The notes under the pieces are model-generated. The model worked only from the letters and a program-made list of their open reading frames with translations. It did no database searches and was not told the origin of the DNA. 64,000 bases of DNA, taken from Terasakiella brassicae (GTDB taxonomy: Bacteria; Pseudomonadota; Alphaproteobacteria; Rhodospirillales; Terasakiellaceae). The stretch is taken from NCBI RefSeq assembly GCF_014641495.1, contig NZ_BMHV01000014.1, positions 1 to 64,000 on the forward strand. The letters run 5' to 3'. This document shows positions 28,479 to 35,147 of the stretch, piece after piece; position 1 is the first letter of the stretch, and each line of letters begins with the position of its first letter. Both the position numbers and the translations under genes were made by a program.

Positions 28479-28673
28479 GGGATTGTTGTCGGAGTGTTTC
28501 GAAAGGGACGCTTCTTCCTCAGCTTCACTTGCCTTGAGGTCTTGCCATTCTTTCAAGCGTTTTTCGCGCTCCGCGCGTTGTTGTTGAATGAAACGAATGG
28601 GGGATAAGGCGTTCCACGTGATCAACAGGAACATTCCAATAACGAAAACAGGGACGATTGCAAGCCAATCCAT
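28473..28673 (-). CDS. Small single-pass membrane protein, unknown
   Basis: A 66-aa protein. One strongly hydrophobic helix, LAIVPVFVIGMFLLITWNAL (about 4-23), is followed by a basic and acidic coiled tail rich in Arg, Lys and Glu. I do not recognise a family. The orientation suggests a short N-terminus and a cytoplasmic charged helix. It stands alone and overlaps the 3' end of the converging P-loop gene by 6 bp. Confidence 0.6.
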   Translation of the reverse strand: MDWLAIVPVFVIGMFLLITWNALSPIRFIQQQRAEREKRLKEWQDLKASEAEEEASLSKHSDNNPL

Positions 28674-28933
28674 ATAGAAAATTCCTTAAGAAGGTGAAGA
28701 GCCACATTCGTGAAAGTCACTTAAGTTATACACAAAAAAAGATTCTTCCAAATAGAAGTGGGATTTTATCTCAAAGGGCATCGGTGATGTAAATATCTTA
28801 CCATAAATTTGCTATGCTTAATTTAATTTATCCACACTTTATAGTGTATTTTTCTGATATAATATATTATAAGTTGAATATTGGGAAGGGGATGGTATGC
28901 TTCTTCCTATATATATTAAGAAGGGGTATGGAG

Positions 28934-29158
28934 ATGAATAGATATAAAAACTTGGGTGGAGACTCTGGTGTGATTGGATATTCGATTGAAGTTGATTCAA
29001 TTGAGGTGCAATTTCATGATGGTTCGATTTATGGATATACAGTTGCAAGTACTGGGCTTGCCAATATCAATAAGATGAAAATATTAGCTGAAAGAGGTGA
29101 AGGGCTAAACAGCTTTATTAGTCGTGTTGTGAAGAAAAATTTTGCGTATAAGCGGTAA
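28934..29158 (+). CDS. KTSC-domain-like small protein
   Basis: About 74 aa. The pattern GVIGYSIEVDSIEVQFHDG, then IYGYTV and EGLNSFISRVVKKNF, resembles the KTSC domain (SxxI..Y..ES..L.V.F..G..Y.Y ... FN..I). I choose the ATG at 28934 because AGGGG is seven bases upstream; a longer frame to 28814 reads through AT-rich sequence unlike any domain. KTSC proteins are small, of unknown biochemistry, and often near phage-like or lysyl-tRNA-related domains. It lies just outside the left end of the integrated element. Confidence 0.65.
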   Translation: MNRYKNLGGDSGVIGYSIEVDSIEVQFHDGSIYGYTVASTGLANINKMKILAERGEGLNSFISRVVKKNFAYKR

Positions 29159-29180
29159 TTTGGTGGGGCGAAAAAAATAA

Positions 29181-29210
29181 AAAACCCACCACCAAAAGGT
29201 AGCGGGTTTT
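29181..29210 (-). terminator. Intrinsic terminator, probably the original rpsI terminator
   Basis: AAAACCC (29181-29187) pairs with GGGTTTT (29204-29210), with ACC/GGT inside. On the minus strand the stem is followed by a long T-rich run, so it stops leftward transcription. No minus-strand gene lies within 200 bases to the right except the integrated element, so it likely served rpsI before insertion. Confidence 0.65.
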
Positions 29211-29211
29211 C

Positions 29212-29263
29212 TGTATCCGTATGCTCTCGTGAAGCGTCGGTAATCTGTAAAGATTAACGCTTG
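29212..29263. other. Left attachment-site region (attL)
   Basis: Two 12-bp blocks, TGTATCCGTATG (29212-29223) and GATTAACGCTTG (29252-29263), recur in the same order at 48055-48066 and 48083-48094 around the rpsI stop codon. Spacing differs (28 versus 16 bases). The second block reproduces the last codons and stop of rpsI on the minus strand. One of these blocks must contain the crossover; sequence alone does not say which. Confidence 0.75.
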
Positions 29264-29357
29264 TAGATTTTATTAGTTTTTGAAATAATATTTCAAAATA
29301 GTAACTCATTGAAAATAAAATATAAAATGATTTTTGTTTGATTTTGATGCAAAAAAT

Positions 29358-29378
29358 TGTAGTAAAGATATGTGGTAA
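29358..29378 (+). repeat. Left arm-type integrase sites (two repeats, 13-bp period)
   Basis: TGTAGTAA (29358-29365) and TGTGGTAA (29371-29378) start exactly 13 bp apart, in the same orientation and spacing as three TGTGGTAA copies near the right end. This is the layout expected of integrase arm-binding sites. Confidence 0.6.
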
Positions 29379-29418
29379 TAGGCTGGGAAGGCGTGCCGTA
29401 AAAGCATGAAAAACGGGT

Positions 29419-31023
29419 ATGGTTGGCTTGAAAAATCGCCTCTATCTGCGGGGCAAAACTTACTGGTATCAGCGACACATTCCGAAGGAATACCGCCCCC
29501 ATCTTCAAGCCAAATATGGCAAGGGCCAATTCGTTAGAAAAAGCACGAAGACACGCGACTACAGTGAAGCCCTTCTGAAAGCCAAAGCCTTTGATCTGGA
29601 AGTCGAGATACAGTTTCAGATTGCCCAACGAGCCATTCGGCCAACGGTGGTCTCCGGGTTGGAAATGCCTCAGCAACTGGTCAATCTGGGTCTTGGAGAC
29701 GTCGAGGAACGGATTTATAGTTCCATCATGGCGGAATTGGCCCCATTGCTTCCGACGGATGCGGATCGCGAAAAATGGGCATCTGCCGACATGAGTGCCG
29801 AAGAACTTATCGTCAACGCCTTCGAACATACAAAGTTTGCCGGTCATTATAACGTTCCTACTGAACACCTGATTCAGCAGATGAAGCCCCGGCTGATTAA
29901 GCAGTTGTTATTCGAAGCCGGAAATTCGTTAGGGCAGTTCACGCCGACATATGATCATAAGACATTGGAAAAGACGGCGACGAATTTGATCCAGCGAGAA
30001 ATGGAGCATCCTATGTCTGGCTCCATCACGGTGTCAGAGTTTATCCGTGAGTTTTATGACGACGGTCCAACAGGTGGAAAAAAGATCAAGCGGCTGTATG
30101 GCGGTTCAACTGAAATTTTGCGGCGTGAATATGGTAACCGGGCCTTGAATAGTCTGAATCGGAACGATCTGAAACGGGTCAAGTTCATCATGGCAAACTT
30201 GCCTCTCTATTGGTCTCGAAATCCTGAGTTTAAAGGGATGAAACCGTCGAGAATTGTTGAAGAAGTTGATGGAGAAGACTACCCAACCATCTCACATAAC
30301 ACCTTGCAGGTGAACTTGCGTCGCATGTCCAGTTTCTTTAACTACGCTTACAATGAAGACTACATCGAAAAGAACCATGCCAAGGGCCTCTGGGAAGGGC
30401 TGGAAGATACCAAGCGAACATCTTTTGATAAACAGGCACTAATCGCATTCTTCAAAAACTATCCTTATTTGCATCACCCCTTGGGGTTCATTCCTTTGCT
30501 TGCTCTTTATCACGGTGCTCGCGGTGTTGAGGTGTGTAGCCTGAAACCCGAAAATATTTTCGAGGAAAACGGTGTTTGGGTAATGCACTTCACCAAAACC
30601 AAGACAGACAAAAAAACGGGAAAGAAAGGCCGTAAGGTGCCAATCCATCCCTTTGTGCTGAAACTCGGCTTCATAAGCTTTGTAAACGGTCGTAAGGGCA
30701 ATGATATGCTATTCGAAGGTGCCCGTGAGACCGATCATAGCAACGCCTATGCCACCGAAATTATGTTCATCATGAATGAATGGTTAAATATCGCTGGGAT
30801 CAAAGACGAGGCTCATACATTCCACTCGTTTCGACATACATTCAAACAATTCGCAAATTCCAACCGGGACATCAGGATGGAAGATTGGAAGACGATTGGT
30901 GGCTGGGTAGTCGCCAAAGATGCTGGCGAAGGGTATGGGGAAAAGCTGACGCCGGATGTGACGATTGAGTCGCTCAAGCATCTAAAGTTTGGAATTGAAG
31001 ATTTGATCTTGGAAATCAATTAG
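29419..31023 (+). CDS. int: Tyrosine recombinase/integrase
   Basis: A 534-aa site-specific recombinase. The N-terminus LYLRGKTYWYQRHIPKEYR and RKSTKTRDYSEALLKAKAFD is the arm-binding/DUF6538-like region seen in long alphaproteobacterial integrases. The catalytic domain has the first Arg in HGARGVEVCSL, HSFRHTFKQFANS (HxxR), and a likely nucleophile Tyr in AGEGYGEKL. It sits about 155 bp inside attL and reads into the element, the usual place for the gene that integrates and excises it. The start ATG at 29419 has a weak ribosome binding site. A downstream membrane gene follows 13 bp later. Confidence 0.92.
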   Translation: MVGLKNRLYLRGKTYWYQRHIPKEYRPHLQAKYGKGQFVRKSTKTRDYSEALLKAKAFDLEVEIQFQIAQRAIRPTVVSGLEMPQQLVNLGLGDVEERIYSSIMAELAPLLPTDADREKWASADMSAEELIVNAFEHTKFAGHYNVPTEHLIQQMKPRLIKQLLFEAGNSLGQFTPTYDHKTLEKTATNLIQREMEHPMSGSITVSEFIREFYDDGPTGGKKIKRLYGGSTEILRREYGNRALNSLNRNDLKRVKFIMANLPLYWSRNPEFKGMKPSRIVEEVDGEDYPTISHNTLQVNLRRMSSFFNYAYNEDYIEKNHAKGLWEGLEDTKRTSFDKQALIAFFKNYPYLHHPLGFIPLLALYHGARGVEVCSLKPENIFEENGVWVMHFTKTKTDKKTGKKGRKVPIHPFVLKLGFISFVNGRKGNDMLFEGARETDHSNAYATEIMFIMNEWLNIAGIKDEAHTFHSFRHTFKQFANSNRDIRMEDWKTIGGWVVAKDAGEGYGEKLTPDVTIESLKHLKFGIEDLILEIN

Positions 31024-31036
31024 GAGCAAGAGGGCG

Positions 31037-32224
31037 TTGAATAAAAAAACGAACTACGAAAAGTTGATGCTATGGTTATCGCCGGTGGGTGAAGGGAAAG
31101 ATAAGATCGACACGATCATTGGGCTACAAACTATCGTCAAGCTCTTTTTGGAAACATTGGTTCTTGCATCAACATTTGGGCCGGGACTTGGATTCCTGAT
31201 GCTATTTGCATATTGCACGAAAAATAATTTACCCTATTTCGATGCTTCAATGGGATTTGGTTTTCAAATAGCAATTATATTTGCGGCCTTCGCGTTCTAC
31301 ATCTTTGTGACAGCGATGATTTACTATTATGGTGCGATTATAAGGCTTGGAGATAAGACCGGTAGAATATTTTTAAGTAGTTACTTCCAAACCGTTGATA
31401 TCGCCTACCATAAAATAAATTCGCAAAGGTTTATTTTGCTAAACGGTTTAGGCGTGTCAATTTACTGTTGGATGTGGTTAGCATTTGACGGTGCAGACAA
31501 ACTTTTTATCTCTCTTTTTGGGTTGTTGTTTGCTGTTGCTTTTGGTGTTGGCTTTTACACATTTTATATTCGACAAAAGAGAATTAGATGGTGGCTGCTT
31601 AAGAAAGACATGGGTCCAATAATTTTTTCAAACACTTGGGCAATGGTTGTTATTGCAATGACTTGTGTGATCGCTTTCAATTTCATTGAGAAGAAATTCG
31701 GTGACATTCAGGTGCCAGAATTTATGACTGATTATATTACGGCGTCCGCTGTTATTATCTGCATTATTTTTTCATTCTTATTGGTCTTCTTCTTCACTTA
31801 TCATGTGATGAAGAGAAAGATATTGTGGGCATCTGTTAGCATTCTAATGGTATCGTTTGTTATTTTGATGCTGTATCCCGGTTGGTATCAAATAACCAAA
31901 AATGTTATTGCAGAAACGGGGCATGGCGGGGATGTCGCTGTCAATATTTTACTCAAGGATGCAACGGCCTGTAAGTTCAGAGAGCGAATAAATTTTGTAG
32001 AGGAAGCCAAAATAACAGAGGCTTTCTGTCAGGAAATCAACACTCGAAAAGTAAAGCACTTTTGGACAAAGCCAATTTTCTTAACTTGGATGTCATCAAA
32101 TGCTGCGTATGTGAAATCTGATCCAAAACAAGTTCGCCCCATGATGCTTCTTAGAAGCGAAATTCTTTCATGGGAGCGTGCAGTGTTGAGTGATAAAGGT
32201 GAACCTAAGTCAGAGCCGCAATGA
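31037..32224 (+). CDS. Polytopic membrane protein, unknown
   Basis: A 395-aa protein starting at TTG with GGAGCAAGAGGG upstream. A soluble lead of about 30 residues is followed by six to seven hydrophobic helices in three groups: 35-60 and 78-104, 135-180, and 210-290. A soluble C-terminal part of about 100 residues ends the protein. I recognise no family. It follows int by 13 bp and is probably co-transcribed with it; its 3' end overlaps the converging repressor gene by 20 bp. A cargo or immunity role is possible but unsupported. Confidence 0.65.
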   Translation: MNKKTNYEKLMLWLSPVGEGKDKIDTIIGLQTIVKLFLETLVLASTFGPGLGFLMLFAYCTKNNLPYFDASMGFGFQIAIIFAAFAFYIFVTAMIYYYGAIIRLGDKTGRIFLSSYFQTVDIAYHKINSQRFILLNGLGVSIYCWMWLAFDGADKLFISLFGLLFAVAFGVGFYTFYIRQKRIRWWLLKKDMGPIIFSNTWAMVVIAMTCVIAFNFIEKKFGDIQVPEFMTDYITASAVIICIIFSFLLVFFFTYHVMKRKILWASVSILMVSFVILMLYPGWYQITKNVIAETGHGGDVAVNILLKDATACKFRERINFVEEAKITEAFCQEINTRKVKHFWTKPIFLTWMSSNAAYVKSDPKQVRPMMLLRSEILSWERAVLSDKGEPKSEPQ

Positions 32225-32612
32225 TCGACTGATAGCGGTCCAGATCGACTTCACCAGTTGGATCATCTTTCAACCGGTCAGCTTCCATCTTAAAGAAAGA
32301 TACAATCAACTCGGCCTTACGGTCTGACGTGAGGTCGAGTTGGTTTTTGGTGATAAAACCATCAACGCCGAGAATCACGTCTTTTAGGATGGTCAGGTGG
32401 AAAGTTTCAACCACACCATCTTTCGGATCACGGATCAGTTCGGCAGCAGTGCATCCATATAATTGTGCAAACTCTTGCGTTCTACGCAAGCTGGTGTCCG
32501 AGGTCCCGCTTTCAATGCGAGAGACCTGACTAGGGCTAAGCCCCATACGGTCCGCTGCCGTTTCTAACGTGTATCCAGCACGATTCCTCATTTCTCGGAA
32601 GTTCAATTTCAT
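32205..32612 (-). CDS. XRE-family transcriptional regulator (CI-like)
   Basis: A 135-aa protein with an N-terminal HTH_3 domain: MRNRAGYTLETAADRMGLSP and SQVSRIESGTSDTS span the helix-turn-helix and recognition helix. A helical C-terminal half of about 70 residues may allow dimerisation. I take the ATG at 32612, eight bases after GAGGG; a longer frame crosses the operator region. It is divergent from a small Cro-like gene across 123 bp containing palindromes, the layout of a lysogeny switch. No peptidase motif is present, so SOS-type self-cleavage is not expected. Confidence 0.85.
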   Translation of the reverse strand: MKLNFREMRNRAGYTLETAADRMGLSPSQVSRIESGTSDTSLRRTQEFAQLYGCTAAELIRDPKDGVVETFHLTILKDVILGVDGFITKNQLDLTSDRKAELIVSFFKMEADRLKDDPTGEVDLDRYQSIIAALT

Positions 32613-32659
32613 TTTCATTTCCCTCTGTTGTAACGGGTGTTCAGGATACAGACGAGAAA

Positions 32660-32700
32660 TTTGCGTTATACGCAAAAATATGACTATAGCATATAATGCT
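32660..32700. promoter_or_regulatory. Operator region between repressor and Cro-like gene
   Basis: Two perfect inverted repeats lie here: TTTGCGT-TAT-ACGCAAA (32660-32676) and AGCAT-ATA-ATGCT (32688-32700), the latter containing a TATAAT-like -10. They sit midway between divergent regulator genes, as expected for binding sites of the XRE and Cro-like proteins. Confidence 0.65.
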
Positions 32701-32735
32701 TGACTCATGCTTCATATGCTGTAATCAATTTGCAT

Positions 32736-32933
32736 ATGACGCTTAATGATTATTTGAAATCTCAAGGACTAACGATGCAGGCATTTGCAAACCAAGTTGG
32801 TGTGCATGTCAGCACTATTCATCGCCTTAAATATTTCAAGATCATGCCTTCACGGCGTGTCGCGAAAGCAATCCATCGTGAAACCAACGGACAGGTCACC
32901 ATTTCTGATTTGGTCCAAATCAAAGGGGAATAA
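32736..32933 (+). CDS. Small Cro/YdaS-like helix-turn-helix protein
   Basis: A 65-aa protein, MTLNDYLKSQGLTMQAFANQ followed by VGVHVSTIHRLKYFKIMPS, a compact HTH resembling Cro/YdaS antirepressors. The ATG at 32736 is preferred over an upstream frame beginning in the operator. It is followed 4 bp later by a secreted-protein gene. It probably competes with the divergent XRE repressor. An excisionase role is also conceivable because no separate xis gene is seen. Confidence 0.72.
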   Translation: MTLNDYLKSQGLTMQAFANQVGVHVSTIHRLKYFKIMPSRRVAKAIHRETNGQVTISDLVQIKGE

Positions 32934-32937
32934 TTTA

Positions 32938-33432
32938 ATGAAAATGATTTTAGGTGTAGGCTTATTGGCAGCGGTGATCTTTATGACTGGTCAAGCAAAT
33001 GCCCGTATGCCACAGGGCTGGCAAAATGGCGATAAGATTGACAAATTCACCGACAAAGCCGAAGTGCTGCAAATCCAGAATTTCACTGAAAGTGTTTATC
33101 CAAACCTTGGAATTGGATGCATTCCCGGTGAAGGGCAAGTCCATGTTGTTTACCAGATTTCCAGAGACCATCTCGCTGGGTTTACGGGCGATCTGGAAGT
33201 CATGTATCGCATTGATGGCGGTAAGCCAATCAAGGAAGACTGGAAGATCGTCAATGGCAAGTTTTTGCTGAACTACAATGGTAAAGCGTTTGCCCAAAAA
33301 TTGGTTGGCGGCAAAAAGCTTCTTATGAAATTTGGTCACAACATGGGTATTGATGTTGTCGCTGAGCACGATATTCGTGGAACTGAAAACCTTCTCAAAC
33401 CTCGTTTCAAACAATGCGGTATCAACTTCTGA
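32938..33432 (+). CDS. Secreted/periplasmic protein, unknown
   Basis: A 164-aa protein with a clear Sec signal peptide (LGVGLLAAVIFMTGQ, cleavage after ANA at about residue 22) and a mature domain of about 140 residues containing two Cys (CIPGEG and the C-terminal QCGINF) that could form a disulfide. AAGGGG lies eight bases upstream of the ATG. I recognise no family. It overlaps the next secreted-protein gene by 19 bp, so the two are probably made together. Confidence 0.65.
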   Translation: MKMILGVGLLAAVIFMTGQANARMPQGWQNGDKIDKFTDKAEVLQIQNFTESVYPNLGIGCIPGEGQVHVVYQISRDHLAGFTGDLEVMYRIDGGKPIKEDWKIVNGKFLLNYNGKAFAQKLVGGKKLLMKFGHNMGIDVVAEHDIRGTENLLKPRFKQCGINF

Positions 33433-33926
33433 TTTTGAGATTTATCGTAGCAATTGGAGTGGCGGTGGCAACTTTGTCACCTCATTCCGTGCAAGCCTTT
33501 GAAGCCCCACAAATCGATGACATCATACCGTCACCAACATACTGGGATAGCCGTCGTAAAATGATGGAAGGTGGCAAGGTCAAACGCATTGCAGATGAGT
33601 GCCAACGGTTGGTCCAACACCACAGTGATATGGCAGAGCGAGCCAATGGCTGGTTGTATCGATTTGCCGTTCCCTACGGCGGTGATAACGGTTTTATCGA
33701 CCGGCCAACTCACGGATCATCTGAAAAACGTATTTTACGTATTCATGGTTGGTTATTGGAAGAAAATCGCTGGGAAAAGCATGGGGCGGCCATTCCCGGT
33801 GCTTTGGGACGATGCCAAGAAAACTATCGAAAGGCAATCGGCGACGTAATGAGTATTATGTCCAAATTCGGGGCCGTCTATGATCATGATCGAAACGATT
33901 GGACAGAAAGCTGGTTAAGCCGCTAG
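33414..33926 (+). CDS. Secreted/periplasmic protein, unknown
   Basis: A 170-aa protein with an N-terminal signal sequence (FIVAIGVAVATLSP, likely cleavage after VQA) followed by a helical, His/Arg/Trp-rich mature part with two Cys. It has no recognised domain. It starts inside the end of the preceding secreted-protein gene and its 3' end overlaps the converging small gene by 12 bp. The coupling of two exported proteins suggests a complex or effector/immunity pair, but that is only inference. Confidence 0.6.
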   Translation: MRYQLLILRFIVAIGVAVATLSPHSVQAFEAPQIDDIIPSPTYWDSRRKMMEGGKVKRIADECQRLVQHHSDMAERANGWLYRFAVPYGGDNGFIDRPTHGSSEKRILRIHGWLLEENRWEKHGAAIPGALGRCQENYRKAIGDVMSIMSKFGAVYDHDRNDWTESWLSR

Positions 33927-34214
33927 TGACTGACAACGACTGCCTACTTCACAGCAGATTTCATTCCAAATCCTTTTGCAGATACCGTTCAGTTCTTCGC
34001 AAGTTGCGAAGTCATGCTCTTTGGCAGCAGCATCTCTGGCAATCAGCAAATTGCAGTAACAGGCCAAGGTTGCTTCCAGTGACATCTCTCGTTCTGAGCT
34101 AATTGCCGAACTCGCCCAACTAAATTTGCGACCACAGATTTGGCTGAACTCACCCTGAGTTCGGATTACTTCTGCCTCAGTTAAAACCTTATACAACTCT
34201 TCTGTCTGCATCAT
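33915..34214 (-). CDS. Small cysteine-rich hypothetical protein
   Basis: A 99-aa soluble protein. Its five Cys are dispersed (ICGRKF, ACYCNLL, GICKRIW, EICCEVG). Helical character predominates and there is no signal peptide. Not recognised. Two Met codons start it. GGAG lies about eight bases upstream (complement of the bases following 34214). It converges on the secreted-protein gene with a 12-bp overlap. Confidence 0.5.
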   Translation of the reverse strand: MMQTEELYKVLTEAEVIRTQGEFSQICGRKFSWASSAISSEREMSLEATLACYCNLLIARDAAAKEHDFATCEELNGICKRIWNEICCEVGSRCQSLAA

Positions 34215-34354
34215 TGTAACAACTCCTGTTTCATAAGTGATTACAGTTATTTATCCGTGGAAACCAATCGCAGGGACACGAAAATGACCTCGCAGCATAA
34301 ATACCCTTACGGACGAGGAACAACAACCCTCTCCATAAACGAGGAGTAAGAAGA

Positions 34355-34537
34355 ATGAAATGTAGAAAGCCAATGCCTGATCTGCCGGAAGATTGCGTGA
34401 TGGTCGGGTTCGAGCCGAATTGGGAGATGATAAATCTCCGCACACAACCGAGGAAATTAACCACCCGATTCAGAAAAGAACATGAGGAACGTCTGCGTGT
34501 TCAAGCTCAGAAAGATGAAGAACATCACGATAAATAA
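34355..34537 (+). CDS. Small basic hypothetical protein
   Basis: A 60-aa protein with MPDLPEDCVMVGFEPNWEMI and a highly charged Arg/Lys/Glu tail. It has a strong ribosome binding site (AGGAG nine bases before the ATG), which is why I accept so short a frame. Family unknown. It precedes the hairpin at 34555-34594 and the next two genes in the same direction. Confidence 0.5.
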   Translation: MKCRKPMPDLPEDCVMVGFEPNWEMINLRTQPRKLTTRFRKEHEERLRVQAQKDEEHHDK

Positions 34538-34554
34538 CTGATTGCCCCCCCCAA

Positions 34555-34594
34555 GGCCCGTATGTTCCCTCCAAATGCCTCCTGCATACGGGCC
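34555..34594 (+). repeat. Perfect 10-bp inverted repeat, regulatory hairpin or terminator
   Basis: GGCCCGTATG (34555-34564) and CATACGGGCC (34585-34594) pair perfectly around a 20-nt loop, preceded by a run of eight C and followed by GCCCCTTTTG. It lies just upstream of a GAAAGG ribosome binding site. It could be a weak terminator or a translational control element. Confidence 0.55.
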
Positions 34595-34614
34595 GCCCCT
34601 TTTGAAAGGATAGG

Positions 34615-35034
34615 ATGATGAAAATGATAGAAGTTTCTGACATCGACTACACCCAACCAGCTAAGCTATTTAGCTTTGCCATCCACATCAGCGGGACATC
34701 CAAAAGCCGGATAGCGACATTCAGGGACAATCAACTGAATGTGAGCTTTCTAGCCCTAGATGCCATTACCGACAACGCACGAAATATAATTATCACATAC
34801 GCCGATGAGACCGGAATGTGCATATGTCTGGATTGTGACGTAAGTATCTATGCAAGACGATATGATGAAGCTGTCGATTTCCTCACTAAACCCTATTTCG
34901 TTGAGATCGAAGGCGATGGTGGAACCATCTCGCTGGCAGACGTGATTGTCGAAATCATCCCTGATGACGACCCTGAAAATTGCGAAGTGACTTTGTTTAG
35001 AAAACTCAAAAACTTGGAACAGATTGCTGTTTGA
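34615..35034 (+). CDS. Hypothetical acidic protein upstream of the helicase gene
   Basis: A 139-aa soluble, strongly acidic protein with alternating beta-strand-like segments (LFSFAIHISG, NIIITYADETGMCICLD, ISLADVIVEIIPDDDP). GAAAGGATAGG lies just before the double ATG; the third Met (34624) is also possible. I recognise no family. Its place 113 bp ahead of the helicase-primase-like gene, in the same direction, hints at replication or its control. Confidence 0.5.
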   Translation: MMKMIEVSDIDYTQPAKLFSFAIHISGTSKSRIATFRDNQLNVSFLALDAITDNARNIIITYADETGMCICLDCDVSIYARRYDEAVDFLTKPYFVEIEGDGGTISLADVIVEIIPDDDPENCEVTLFRKLKNLEQIAV

Positions 35035-35147
35035 ATAGCACACCAAGGTCCAACGAATAGACAAAAGTAAATCTAACCCTCCCCGGTAATCCATTAACCT
35101 TGCCGGGATTTTATTTGACATAGAAAAGAACATATAAGGAACAAAAA

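Noticed and set aside
29200-29270. tRNA or tmRNA gene as the integration target
   Set aside because: No cloverleaf can be drawn; the repeated sequence matches the rpsI 3' end instead.
30439-31019. Several short minus-strand frames inside the integrase gene
   Set aside because: They lie wholly opposite the catalytic domain and have no ribosome binding sites or motifs.
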